Made by a program: the position numbers and the translations under genes | NCBI RefSeq assembly: GCF_004210375.1 | Contig: NC_134833.1 | Location: 50,710,782 to 50,774,781, forward strand | Origin: Tachypleus tridentatus | Taxonomy: Eukaryota > Arthropoda > Merostomata > Xiphosura > Limulidae | Reading direction: 5' to 3' | DNA length: 64,000 nt | Part shown: positions 1 through 11,732 of the stretch, one piece after another | Position numbering within the stretch: position 1 is the stretch's first letter | Layout: each line of letters starts with the position of its first letter | Notes under the pieces: generated by a model | What the model was told of the DNA's origin: nothing | The model's input: only the letters and a program-made list of their open reading frames with translations | The model's database searches: none

Positions 1-455
1 ATTTTAAGTATGTATTTTATAACTGCATATTTCGTGTTTTTATTATATATGCATATACGGTATATCCATCCGAGATATCGTATATATGAATGTGTTGACG
101 TGTTTATTGTTTCTGATTATCTCTAGAATCACCGTTTCGGTGTTCTTCTTTCCCAGTGTTATCTTTAATGTCCATTATTTAATGTTTCAAGAGGTGAAGT
201 TTGTGGATCTCCCAGTTATATATTATACATACACATTAGTTAAATTAACAACTGTAGTTAACTCTTACATGGTATTAGAAATAGATTGGTCTGAATAAAT
301 TGTAGTAAGAACAATTAATAATTCCAAGAAAAGACATTTTAGGATTATTAATAATTTATTCTCTCTTTTCATAACACTTCAATTTTTTACTTTTTATGTA
401 TTTTATTTTATAATATTTTGGTTTAAGTGTGATCTATCATTGTTTTATTTCTTAG

Positions 456-584
456 TGCCGAGGCCAAGAATGCAACAAAGTTGGCAATCAACGATGTGAG
501 GGTAACCAAATTTGCCAGATACCTGATGGCTACAGTATTTATCATATCATGACAGGCCAGGTTAAAGGTGTATGTCCTTTGTAG
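456..584 (+). CDS. Possible last exon of a cysteine-rich protein (partial)
   Basis: A pyrimidine-rich stretch ending in TTTCTTAG at 455 looks like a splice acceptor. Directly after it a frame stays open for 42 codons to a TAG at 582-584. The peptide begins CRGQECNKVGNQRC and has cysteines at codons 1, 6, 14, 20 and 40, which suggests a small disulfide-bonded secreted domain. AATAAA-type signals follow at about 757 and 795. Earlier exons would lie to the left of the window or in the unresolved first 450 bases. I do not recognise the family; EGF-like or other small cysteine-knot folds are possible. The open frame, cysteine spacing and acceptor are seen; that it is a gene is inferred. Confidence 0.35.
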   Translation, partial: CRGQECNKVGNQRCEGNQICQIPDGYSIYHIMTGQVKGVCPL

Positions 585-1254
585 ACCGTGGTTTTCTGCT
601 GAATAAGATGTATGTATTTCAAAGTGTCTGCTTTATTGTGTGTTCACTCAGATATCCAAAATGTAGTTTTGATTATTTTTACTTTTTTGCTATTCAGTAA
701 CTTGTGTCAGAGAACAAGTTTGAATCGCATAAGGATGTTTAACTTTGAAAACTATTAAATAAATAGGTTGTTCATTGTGTTTATAATAATATAATAAAGA
801 ATATTCTGAAAGTTTGATTACATGATCAGTATTTCATGTCAGGTAAACATGCGTTATTCAACTCCTTGTGAACTAATGGAGGTGTAAACCCTCATTCTCG
901 AAAGATTTTCCAACATTATCATAGAGTTAGACACTTATATACATATATCCCCAACTTCTGAAATCTGCAAATTAGACAAACAGAACTAAAACACTGTTTT
1001 ATAAAATAATAAAATATGTCACACAAGCACACAACCTGGAAGCCGTGTTTTTCTCTCACGCCTCCACCAATTTCTACAAATGATTTATGTTATTTTGCTT
1101 TTTTTTCTTAGTTAAACATTTCTTCCTAATGTGCCCATTTTGGGCTCATATGTATATTAAATCTTCCACACTTTGACCACAACGGCTCCAGTTAACAAAT
1201 GGAAAAGCAGTTAAAATTAATTTAGTAGACTATATGCTTGGATCAAAAGCCTCA
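585..1254. other. Non-coding stretch
   Basis: AT-rich sequence with possible polyadenylation signals near 757 and 795. Nothing else is recognised. Confidence 0.4.
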
Positions 1255-1430
1255 GGGCCTAGCATGGCTTGATGGTTCGATCGCGAGTTCAAATCCAACA
1301 TGTACGCCCTTCCAGCCGAGGGAGCATTATGATATAACTACCAATTCTAATTCGTTGGTAAAGAGCAACCAACAAGTTGTCGATTTGTCGTTTTGACTAG
1401 CTACCTTTCGTATAGTCTATATAGCCCTTA
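1255..1430 (+). mobile_element. SINE family A, old degenerate copy
   Basis: It follows the order of family A (defined at 2640-2912) with many substitutions and deletions: a decayed tRNA-like head (GAGTTCAAATCC as B box), CGCCCTTCCAGCC, TTCGTTGGTAAA, and an end at TATAGCCC. Confidence 0.6.
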
Positions 1431-1778
1431 AAAAAACAACTAAACCATCAACTGTAGCTAGACTTTAGCATTTTTCATCGTCATCACCATAACTATAAAT
1501 AATGTAGCCAAACTTTAGTGGACACAGCGGTCTTGATGTGAAGTTTTCTTACATCCCAAAGTTAACCGCTCTTTCCGTCTTCTGTTACGATTCCAATCTT
1601 TAGGTAGAGTTGCTTTCCATCGACGATTTGGCATTTTTATTAACGTCAACGAAAACTTTTCTCTGGACTCCTTTAGGGTTTGCTTTCTTTGAACTGGTAA
1701 CAAGTCAAACATCTTATCAACCTTACACTTTGAAGTAGGCTTCAGTCTGACGCTTCTGGCATCTGTTCTCCAAGATAA

Positions 1779-1896
1779 CCCCCCTCCACAGTGACACAGC
1801 TGTATGTTTGCGGACTCACACCACTTAAAACAGGTTTCAATACCCGTGGTGGGGAGAACACAGATAGCCCATTGTGTTGCTTTGTGCTTAAGTGTA
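1779..1896 (+). mobile_element. SINE family B copy
   Basis: Family B is a tRNA-headed SINE of about 120 bp. The head has an A box of the form TGRCACAGCGG and a B box GGTTTCAATACC, followed by a tail containing CAGATAGCCCATTGTGT and GCTTTGTGCTTAA. Here the head and tail are both present. Confidence 0.75.
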
Positions 1897-2399
1897 AAGA
1901 AATAAACCTCCGAGATATGTGCAGTCTCAAAGGTAGAGCTGCTAGTCGTCCTTACAGTAGCTGAACTTTACTGAACGTCTCTATGAAAATTACATGACAG
2001 TAACACCATGAACTGGGACCCGTTTTATTAAAAACTTCTACATGTACCAAAATGGAAAATCATCTATCTCTTCTAATTCTTTTTGAATTGACAAACATCA
2101 TTCGATTCTTCATAGGAAATGAATATTCCAAAAAACTAACAACAGAGTTTAAGAAATGCCTGAATGAGTCAGAGATTCTGTTATAAACAGAAAGGTAACA
2201 TAGCCAATATATCAGTTTTCTGAGTCTACGAACTAAAATCTCAGATGCATTGAACAAGCAGTGTGAACAAATATTACTATATTGTCCCAAAATAATTATA
2301 TTTGAATCCTTTATTCATTTATTATATGTCTTCATAATGATACACAAATGATAAATATGAACTCTAACTAAAATAGTAACGTTTTCGGACATATAATTA

Positions 2400-3245
2400 A
2401 ATTTATACTACAGCACTAACCTCAGTAACACAATTTGCTAAGTAATACAATCAGCCTATACAAACCTACTAATACATTCCCACGAGTAACAACAATCGCC
2501 TTGTAAAACACATGTAATACAGTTAAATATATAAATGAATATTATATATATAAGTTAATAGAAGTTCAAATCTGTATACAGTCCTATAGAAGTATAATAA
2601 CACTGTCTGCCTATATAAACACCAACTACTAATAGAGCCGACCCGGCATGGCCAGGTGGTTAAGGCACTCGACTCGTAATCCGAGTGTCGCAGGTTTGAA
2701 TCCCCGTCACACCAAACATGCTCGCCCTTTCAGCCGTGGGGGCGTTATAAAATTACGGTCAGTCCCACTATTCGTTGGTAAAGGGGTAGCACAAAAGTTG
2801 GCGGTGGGTGATGATAACTAGTTGCCTTCCCTCTAGACTTACACTGCTAAATTACGGACGGCTAGCGCAGATAACCCTTATGTAGCTTTGCGCAAAATTC
2901 AAACCAAACCAAACTAATAGAGCCTTTGTAACATCAACAGTCTATACAAATATATTATTTGTAACGCAATCTTAGTAACACCATCCACCTATAGTAATAC
3001 CACCTATATTTGTAAAATTTATGTAATTCAACTAATAATATAAACGAAATCTATACTTAATTTTAGACGAATTCAAATCTTTATGCAGTCCAACGGAAGT
3101 ATGTTAACACTAATTGTCTATAGAAACACTGTCTGTTTTTTGTTTTTTTTATAACACATACAGTGTACCTAGTAACACTATCCATCTAATAACCTTTCTT
3201 CTGTAGAACCTTTGTAAAACTACTAACCTATAAAACCTTAATAGC
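2400..3245. repeat. Degenerate duplicated block around a SINE
   Basis: Segments at about 2515-2640 and 3020-3140 share the same order of motifs (TTCAAATCTNTATNCAGTCC, then GAAGTAT, AACAC and GTCTATA), so the block is duplicated. Short phrases such as GTAACACCATC, CTATA and TAATAGA recur throughout, as in an old tandem repeat. A family A SINE interrupts it. Confidence 0.45.
2640..2912 (+). mobile_element. SINE family A, full length with target-site duplication
   Basis: This is the reference family A copy, about 270 bp. The tRNA-like head carries an A box (TGGCCAGGTGG) and a B box (GGTTTGAATCCCC), which together act as an internal RNA polymerase III promoter. The body includes CAAACATGCTCGCCC and TTCGTTGGTAAA. 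The tail includes CAGATAACCCTTATGTAGC and a CAAACC-rich end. A perfect 12-bp direct repeat, ACTAATAGAGCC, flanks it at 2628-2639 and 2913-2924, as expected for LINE-mediated insertion. The element encodes no protein. Confidence 0.9.
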
Positions 3246-3256
3246 ACCATTAACTC

Positions 3257-3388
3257 ACCCCCCCCCAGTGGCTCAGCGGTATGTTTGTGGACTTAAAACG
3301 CTAAAACCGGTTTCAATACCCGTGACGGGTAGAGCAACGACAGCTCATTGTGTAGCTTTGTGCTTAATTCAAAACAACAACGACCGTC
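3257..3388 (+). mobile_element. SINE family B copy
   Basis: Starts with a run of nine C followed by AGTGGCTCAGCGG. The B box is GGTTTCAATACC, and the tail reads GCTCATTGTGTAGCTTTG followed by CAAAACAAC. Confidence 0.8.
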
Positions 3389-4383
3389 AACTTACAGAAT
3401 CTTGGTAATAATGCCCCAACTTTAATTTTTTTACCGAAAAAACAAAACTCTTAATGTGATAAAATTTTTCAGTGCTAATAACTATTAACATAACTATATA
3501 AAAATTAAATAAACTAGTGATTTTAAAACTTTAATTGTTACTATAAGGTTGATGACACGTTGATCTGCATCACCCTCTGGTTGTTTACCGGATAACTATC
3601 TGAATATTCATCATACCAATACGCCCGCTGGTGTCACTTCGTGGAACTATTAACCCTAGCAACGCGAAAATTACGACAGAAAGACATACAAATTATAACG
3701 TAATTAAACTGTAATTCAGCTACTTCCACATTTCTTGTTTAAAACTACAAAGGTCCAAATATTTGTCCAGACACTTGTTTCACTAATTATCATCTAAGTT
3801 TGCAAGCCATTTTTAACTGATATACGGTGAAAACATTAACTTTCATACGACTGTTATCAAATAGCTTTTTAGCTTAGATATATTGCCGATCGTGGCCCAG
3901 TGGTTAGAGAAACAATGGTAAGACTAACTGGATGAATTTTTCGGGACCTGTTGCTGCAAAAAATACGCTTCACAGTTTTAGGGCATGAATATATTATTAG
4001 AAGAAAGGTTAAATCTCACTCCACTTTCCTTTATAAACTCAAAATTAAGGACGAATATACATATATACACAGATAAAACCGTGTATAACTTTCCGCGTAA
4101 TTTCTAAACAAACAGATTAATTCATAACATAAGAAAAATTAAGGTATAAATACCAATGTTTTTAATGTTTGTTCAGTACCGGATCACTTCCAAAATCCTT
4201 ACAATCTCTTAAAACCTGACTAAATAAAATACTATTAAACTAAAACTGTTTTTATAACGCTATTACGACCACCATCTAGTGAAATTCTTAGTGGTCCACT
4301 GACCACACATTTGGTAAATATCACAAAAAACAAATTAGTATATATAATTCATTATAATGTGAAATGCCTAGTTCAATTAATGT
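3389..4383. other. Non-coding stretch
   Basis: AT-rich. The only recognisable trace is a short tRNA-like fragment at about 3890-3910 (GTGGCCCAGTGGTTAGAG), probably a SINE head remnant. Confidence 0.35.
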
Positions 4384-4498
4384 GTGTTTTTCTTACAGCA
4401 AAGCCACATAGGGTTATCTACTCAGCCGACCGAGAGGAATCAAACCCCTGATTTTAGCGTTGTAAATCCGGAGACATACCGCTGTACTAGCGGGTGTC
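4384..4498 (-). mobile_element. SINE family C copy
   Basis: Family C has a head with A box TAGTACAGCGG and B box GGGGTTCGATTCC, and a tail CAGATAGCCC..TGTGGCTTTGCT ending in AAGAAAACACAC. This copy is in reverse orientation: TTTTTCTTACAGCAAAGCC, then AATCAAACCCCTG, then ACCGCTGTACTAGCG. Confidence 0.8.
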
Positions 4499-5004
4499 AG
4501 TTCAATTAATATTGAATTTTTAAATTAAATATATAATTATATTTAGCAAACTAAATCAAAACTACTTGGAATTCCAAAACTACACAGATTTATTAATTAA
4601 GATAAAAAAATTAGAGTCTTGTATAATTTACCTCAAATTGTAAGATGTTAAAACAAAATAAAGGCTATTCGTCGATTGTTGAAGTTCAACACCATGAAGA
4701 CCATACGTTGATTGTAGGAGTACCAACTAGTTACTTGGAATTGTGGTAAAACCAGCAAATTCATTTCTGTTACCTTTTTTCAATAAGTGGGTACCACAAG
4801 AATTTGAAACTAGTTACGCTGTTCAGAATTAACAAAGTTGACTACCACCATTCATCCAATAGGCATTTTCTAAATTAGAAGGTATTCAAAATCAAATTAA
4901 AATGAGTTTTATATAGTTTATTCCTTCAGGTTATGAGTGTCTGTTTCTGCTATTATTTTAAATTCTGCGATACATAAAAGCAGACACCATCAATCAAGTT
5001 CGTT

Positions 5005-5785
5005 TATAATGATTCAGAGAAATTTCCCATAAAAAGAGGAGTAAGACAGGGGTATGTAACCTGCCGAAACATTTTAACCTGTATACATTTTCAAAGACAT
5101 GTGACAGTGACGATTATAGTAAGCAAGGAACGTCAAAACATGGAAAAGATAAACATCACAGTCGACGGGGTCTATCTGGAACAGATGATAAGACTCACAT
5201 ATCTAAAACAAATCATTTCGGCGCATGGAACATTGATAAGAAGTCGAGTAGAAACTGCAGGAAATACCTTTTGCAAAATGAGAGATGTCTTAACAGCATG
5301 AAACATAAGCGCCAAAACGCAGGAGAGATTAGCTTGATGTTACGTATAGTTTACTCTCATGTATGACAGTGAAACATGGACAGTCAACAAGCATGTGGAA
5401 GAGAAGATCAATGCGTTTTAAATGTAGATGTTTAGAAAAATTGTGTGAATATCTTGCAAAGACAGAGTCACCAATGAAGAGGTACTTAGAAAGACGATAC
5501 TATAAGAACATTACTTAATACATTAAAACAACGAAAGTGCAGATACTATGGTAATGTTGTCAGAGAGCAGAGATTACAGAGAACATCATTGAAGGACAAC
5601 ATCAATGGATGGAAAGAGACAAAGGGATAGACCATGAAAAAATTGGATGAAAGACATGAGTACAAAAATGAAACAAACTGGAGTATCTAGATGCGTCAGA
5701 ACAATACAAGAAAGGAAGACATGCTGCACCGTATCTGAGAGAGAATCCAAACGTCAGACCAGATACATGCAAATCAAACTGAACT
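5005..5785 (+). mobile_element. RTE-like LINE reverse transcriptase fragment (broken)
   Basis: The three plus-strand frames together give pieces typical of the C-terminal half of an RTE-clade endonuclease-reverse transcriptase. These are FPIKRGVRQG (RT motif) near 5020-5050, then INITVDGVYLEQ, then TAGNTFCKMRDVLTA up to 5301. They are followed by SETWTVNKHVEEKINAF, MFRKIV, DRVTNEEVLRKT and NWMKDMSTKMKQTGV. Frames change and stops interrupt, and the catalytic YADD part is missing between the first two blocks. It is a 5'-truncated, internally deleted, dead copy. The clade name is from remembered motif style. Confidence 0.7.
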
Positions 5786-8289
5786 TTCAACATTTTCCTC
5801 TTAAATACAGAATTATGAGATAGGAATTATAAGGAATTTTCATAATTTTGATTGGAAAACATAATTTCATTTGCAAGAGCAAAATGGCATTTTGTAACAA
5901 GAATATGCGAAAAAAATATTACTTGCGCAAAATACTGGTTCCATTTTCTCATGACTTTGTTTTTGGTATATTGAATTTCTCCTCAGCTATAGTACCGACA
6001 TCTAGTGGTATTTTAGGAGTTTACTCAGTCTATACTCTGTTTTATTTTTAATCCATGAAAAACAAGTCGACATGTGAATACCTTTTGCTCTAATAACAGA
6101 CATTCCGAGGGACCGCAGAGGTTGAGAATATTTCCCAGGTAACCCACTACTCACCAGGTGTCCAATGAGAACAATAAAAAATGTGTGCAGAATGTACCAA
6201 ATCAATATGGAACGTTTAAGCAATCAGTAAACGAGACTTAATAATTTAGACTTATACAAGGCATTTTTCTAAAAAGTATTTAAGAAGGGAAGAGGACATA
6301 CCAAGTTCTTCCCCAATGGCTCTCAGCGTCTTTGGTTGCGAATATATTGTGTAACGCCAATATTTGTTTACCTTGCAAAACTTCTTAATTTGAAGCACGT
6401 AGAGTTGCTTGAGATACTGTAAATATTACTGTGGATAACATTTGGTGTAGCGCGCTACGCCTTAACTAGATTGTGTATAATATAGCATTTTTATTAATTT
6501 TAATCGTAATATTACTTCTTAACTTTATAACATAAAATTATCGCGTAATGTAATTAGAATATACCGTGACAGTAAGTGACCTCACTTTGACATTTGACTA
6601 TTTTCAGATAAATCCTGATCGACGTCAAAGAGAAAGATACATTTCCACAGGAGCGATACAACCCTTTAGTAGTACAATATCTGCTTTTGTTATACAAACA
6701 TGAATACATGGGGGTTTTACTTTACCAGTTATCCTTATTCGTTGTAGGAAACTGTGTCAAATTCTTTCCAATATGTTTCAAATTATGCTTAACATTAGTC
6801 ACTCACTTCAAAGAAAATCTTAGTACAGTAACTGTTTCAACCTGAGATGGCACGTAATAAAATGTCATTTATTTTATAAACAGCAGCTACCCCAACATTG
6901 TCTTCTGTACATTTAATAGTGTAATAAATGTTGGTTAGCCATATAAACATACCTCACGATGCGACTTGGTTCGAGAATTAAGATAAATTCTCAGTTCAAC
7001 TTGTGCATTGTTTGTGTAAAAAGCTACTTACGAATTCAGATAGACATCATATATAAAATGATTGTGTTTAAACTATACTATGAGTTTCTTTTATGAACAT
7101 AAGTATATCGTAAATGACTTCCACTAAATCATATCTTAATATTCTATAACATCTAATGTGGAATGTCTTTTGAATAAATAATTATAATTTTCAATAATTT
7201 GCAATTAGATAAAATAAAGCAGTTGAGCAGATGTTTTGTGTTTTGTTTTTTTACTCGTTGTTTAAAGTTTATTCAATATAAGTTTCGTCTCTAGTGCTAG
7301 AGACTTCATCAAGCATAATTTTAGTTAGCGTAGATCTAACAAATTTGTCTGAAAACACTTAAGCTAGGCCTAAGTTAAAGAAGATTGCTTTTGATTAAGA
7401 CCCCAGCACTGAATTCAACAGCTTGGACTGAATAACGCTTAAATGAATTGTACAAAACTGTGCATCTATTTTATCTAATTGTGATCAGGCATGAACATGG
7501 GTTTACTGAATGTACAGGTATATAGACTTCAACTCAATTAGGCTGACACTTAAATGGTAAAAGTATATGAGGCTACCTTAAAATTATAAGACAGATGTAT
7601 GTAAGTTGTAACGATAAAAATCTTGCCATTGACCTCAGGTTCCTGGGCTTAAAAAATATAAACATTTTGACTTAAAAAACTTAAATTTACACTGTGGATT
7701 TGTAGTTGTCGTTTATTTTCTTACCATATGAGTCATAAGTTTTGTAAAGGAGGAGTTTTAGTACACAACTGGAGAAAGAAAAAAGTCTGTTTGATTTATC
7801 GTACATTCTACAACCTGAAGGCATTAAAACACTAAAACTTGGAACTTTGCCATAAGAAGAAACTTCCTCAAAAATATCACAGCACTTGTGCGTAATATTA
7901 CCACCATTACAAATGTATAAGACATTAAGCAAATAAAAGTAGTTTTTCATGTTCCTCTACATTTTAATAAATTATCACTTATTTCTAACCAACTATATTA
8001 CACTGTATCCCTGTATATTTTTGACAAGTTAAAGACCCCCTGCGTTGTGGTCAAGTCTACTTTAAATCTGCTGGATGCTTCTAATTATTTCGTGTTCAGT
8101 TTCACGTGCATAAGACTTACCAAGAAGGCTCAGACAAAAAAAATCATACGTTAACGTTCTTAAATATTCTGATATTGTATTAGAAAGCCGGCATAATATC
8201 ACAGTAACAATGATAATAATTTCTGTTGTGTCTTTTAATGGTTGAGTATAGGTGTCCACTAAGAAAAGGATATGATTGTTTTTTATTTT
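5786..8289. other. Non-coding stretch
   Basis: About 2.5 kb of AT-rich sequence. I see no SINE, no coherent exon and no obvious tandem repeat. Short open frames here have no recognisable protein features. Confidence 0.35.
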
Positions 8290-8503
8290 TCTTTGTTTGT
8301 TTTTTGAATTTCGCACAAAGCTACTCGACGGCTATCTGTGCTAGCCGTCCCTAATTTAGCAATGTAAGACTAGAGGGAAGGCAGCTAGTCATCACCACCC
8401 ACCGCCAACTCTTGGGATACTCTTTTATCAACGAATAGTGGGATTGACTGTTACAGTATAACGCCCCTCGAGTAGCTTTGTGCGAAATTCAAAACAAACA
8501 AAT
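8290..8503 (-). mobile_element. SINE family A, truncated, with an inverted extra tail
   Basis: Reverse-oriented tail and body run from the TTTGAATTTCGCACAAAGC side to TATAACGCCCC, and the tRNA-like head is missing. Where the head should start, the sequence joins CTCGAGTAGCTTTGTGCG and AAATTCAAAACAAACAAA, which is the tail in the opposite (plus) orientation. The result is a body with a tail at each end, pointing outward. Confidence 0.8.
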
Positions 8504-8947
8504 ACTTATTGTACGCTGCTGGTCACATGCCCTTTCACTCAACACCAAAGCGAACCGGATAATCCACAACGTTTAAGACTTAGTTTAAATGCTATCTATA
8601 AATATCGGTTGATTTCGAGACACCAAAACATATGCTGAAAATGGTTGTGAGCTACATCAGCGATATCTTGAGGTATTAACATATTAACTAAATGTTAATG
8701 AAATTAAGTATCTGATATTTCAGTTCTCAGACAGCTTTCAACTCACCTTTGTATAAGAAATATATGTTTATATTTGGATGTACTGTATTTGTTGCACAAA
8801 ATGTGCAAATAAACTCAATATATCAGAAGAAATATATAAAAGTTCAGCTATTATTCTAATACATTCATAATTTTCTTCTATAAGTAAACAACATCTGTTT
8901 GTTATTAAGCTTCAAGCTACGCAACTGGTTATCTGTGCTATACGAAA

Positions 8948-9130
8948 GGTTTGCTTGCTTTTTGAATTTCGTACAAAGCTACGTGAGGGTTATCTGTGCT
9001 AGCCATCCCTAATTTAACAGTGTAAGACTAAAGGGAAGGAAGCTAGTCATCACCACCCACCGTCAACTCTTGGGCTACTCTTTTACCAACGAATAGTGGG
9101 TTTGACCGTCACTTTATAACGCCCCCACGT
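8948..9130 (-). mobile_element. SINE family A, head-truncated
   Basis: Reverse-oriented tail and body (TTGAATTTCGTACAAAGC ... TATAACGCCCCCACG). It stops where the tRNA-like head would begin, consistent with a 5'-truncated insertion. Confidence 0.8.
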
Positions 9131-9408
9131 ACGAACGTTGGGTAACTAAACCTGATTTTCAGCTTGGGAGACAAATGAACAGGAATTACTGGATATGCAA
9201 AATAGGCAGTAAAAGAACAGCGATGGGAGAGGGAACTACAAATTAGGATATATTTTTTGATAATTTTCATTTGCTGTGTCTGCTACGTTTTATACTTCCT
9301 CTATTGTGTTTCTGACGACCAGACACATCTGTTGCAAATAGCCAATGGGAAAGCAGGAACTAAGCAATCAATTTCACTCCGTTTTAGAGTAAAAGGTAGA
9401 AGTCATTC

Positions 9409-9680
9409 GTTCGTTTGGGAATTTCGCACAAAGCTACTCGAGGGCTATCTGTGCTAGCCGTCCCTAATTTAGCAGTGTAAGACTAGAGGGAAGGCAGCTA
9501 GACATCACCACCCACCACCAACTCTTGGGCTACTCTTTTACCAACGAATAGTGGGATTGACCGTCACATATACGCCCCCACGGCTGGGAGGGCGAGCATG
9601 TTTAGCGCGACGCGGGCGCGAACCCGCGACCCTCGGATGACGAGTCGCCCGCCTTACGCGCTTGGCCATGCCAGGCCTCG
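9409..9680 (-). mobile_element. SINE family A, full length with target-site duplication
   Basis: A complete reverse-oriented copy from tail to head. The head reads, in reverse, GCGAACCCGCGACC and TTGGCCATGCCAGGCC. An 8-bp direct repeat AGTCATTC flanks it at 9401-9408 and 9681-9688. The open frame over it on the minus strand is repeat sequence, not a gene. Confidence 0.9.
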
Positions 9681-9689
9681 AGTCATTCC

Positions 9690-10358
9690 TTTTTATCTCT
9701 GTATGTTTCGTGACGCGTACATTGTTGAAATATTTCAAAATGTGTAAATAGAAATCTCTAAAAAATTCTAAAAATTAGGTTTCTCTGGTATATAAACCAG
9801 ACTGAGTTCGAAATACTACGAATGTTAACTGTTTTTTTCAAAACGCACAGAGTAAACAATCTTCTTATTAAGTTATTTAAAAGTTCATAGAACTTTAGAA
9901 AAATGAAAGATAGCTTCAAAAGTGGCAATTATAACAATGATAATTCAAAAATTGTGAAAGTTAACTTGAAAAAAAAAAGATTATGAAAGACAAAGTCTCT
10001 CTTGTACTCAGTGTCGGAAATTAGGCAGGTTTAAAAACTTAAGGTTTTCTGGGGTTTTGCAACATGACACTTTAAAATAAAGTTAAGAGATGTTGGAGCG
10101 AATAAACAAATTATTTCTGGTAAAACTAACAAGAAGACCGATTCTACTCTTTCCTGCTACACTCTTTTAGAAATTGAAAAGACCACAGAAGAGACAAAAG
10201 AGGCATTGGCCCCTCCTTACTTTTAACAAAAACTGCGCATACTATGACGTAAACATAACATCACATTAAACTAAACATTTTAGTAATTTTTATTAAAGCC
10301 GTAAATTTGTGTTTGCGTTTAAGTACACGTAACACATTACTTTAGTATGCTGACTTAC
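9690..10358. other. Non-coding stretch
   Basis: AT-rich. I looked here on the minus strand for an acceptor to continue the candidate exon at 10359-10548 and found none that keeps an open frame. Confidence 0.3.
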
Positions 10359-10548
10359 ACTGTACAAGCTGATTCCATACATACATGTATTGCATTCTCC
10401 ACCCTGAAAATATTTCTGTGAACGCCCATGGCCAAGAATGTATCTGTTGCGAGAGTTCCAGCTGACTCGTCAAATATCAGTTCAAAGGTGTGACAGCTGT
10501 TGGTCGAAATGGGTCCAATATAGCTCAGACTTGCGAACGTCCCAAAGA
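10359..10548 (-). CDS. Candidate internal exon of an unrecognised gene
   Basis: On the minus strand, CATTCCCTTGTAG is a plausible acceptor and ACAGT|GTAAGT a near-consensus donor. Between them, 62 codons are open in the frame starting two bases in. The peptide begins FGTFASLSYIGP and includes CHTFELIFDESAGTLATDTF and NAIHVCMESACT. It looks like a folded protein rather than random AT-rich translation. The entering phase (two bases) matches the donor phase of the candidate exon at 11516-11578. I do not recognise the family. The leaving phase is two bases, and no downstream exon was found. Confidence 0.45.
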
Positions 10549-11515
10549 CTACAAGGGAATGAAATGCACATGTTATAGCATTTTAATGGAAAATTACCAA
10601 GTAGTAAGTTACACAGGATGAAATGTTAACGGAGAATTACCAAGACAACGGGTTCGATTATTAAGTTATTGACAATGACATGTAAGTGAAGATTTAAAAA
10701 AAAAATGGGTTCAATACTAAATTACATACGCTTTATTATTTTCGGCAAAACTGTCTTTTCACTATCGTCACAGGAGAATAAAAGTTGAGAATAATGTGTT
10801 ATCAGGCTATGTTGAGACAAGAACCAGAATTAGATCTCGAATGAAAATTCATCAGAATATCGCAATGGAAATTACGTGCCCGATTAAACAACAGATAACT
10901 TGTTGAACTTGCAAGACTTAGTACATTTACAGAGCTCATCAAACTGGAAATATTGTTCTTCGTGGAAGTCGAGAGAAACTGATTTATTGGGTATTTGGCC
11001 ATGTTTGATCCTTGAAGAATTATTTACAAAGTAATAAATTCAAAATCTCTAAGTCAGGACATACAGAATGAATTCCTTCAACTGCTGTACAATAAATAAG
11101 ATAGTTGGACTCATGTATTGACTGATGTTATAAATGTCATATATTACTAGATTGTCCTCAAATGTACTCCAGACACAGAGAACAAATGACAATGATAATT
11201 TAAAGAGTATTTACATCCAGGACTGACATGCTCAGACTGATTTGTTACTATTGTTGTACTATTGCAAGATTGACTGCATGCAATCAACTTCGAGCTAACC
11301 CGCAGCTACAAAATGTTACTAAAAATGGAAGTTTTTTTTCTGACAATAGTATCTACATACGTAACTGAAATGAGTCTGGGAATGTGTATTAGAATGGAAT
11401 GTACTGACTTTTCTGTTGACTTTTCTCAGTCAACGTTACTAGTGAGGAAATTTCCAAACTCAAAGTCATTAAAACAAGCCCGGAAACATGATTAGGAATG
11501 AGATCTTTTACTCAC

Positions 11516-11578
11516 CGGACTTGAAGAAATCATGTGCAGATATTTCCCCACCGTAAGTCAATAAAAGTGTTAAATTTA
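11516..11578 (-). CDS. Candidate internal exon of the same unrecognised gene
   Basis: Acceptor-like CATACTGTAG, then 63 bases ending at a consensus donor TCCG|GTGAGT. Codons read NLTLLLTYGGEISAHDFFKS. One base is left at the donor, which fits the two bases opening the exon at 10548. Two bases open this exon, which fits one base left by the exon at 11733. The donor is strong but the acceptor is weaker (poor pyrimidine tract). Confidence 0.35.
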
Positions 11579-11732
11579 CTACAGTATGTCACCAGACTTT
11601 GATAATAAATACATGCACATAAATCTGATTTGAAATTAAAATATGCTATAACTCAGTGCTGTACTTATTTCATCTTCTAGCATTAACAAAACGACTGATT
11701 AAAACCTGATGTATTTAGTATACACACCTCAC

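Noticed and set aside
6002..6223. Possible membrane-segment exon on the minus strand (ILIWYILHTFFIVLIG) before a GTGAGT donor
   Set aside because: It starts at TTG rather than ATG, has no acceptor giving an open frame, and hydrophobic peptides are common in T-rich DNA.
9409..9738. Basic protein on the minus strand at 9538-9738, and a similar frame at 13339-13533
   Set aside because: Both lie mainly over SINE copies and read through their tRNA-like heads.
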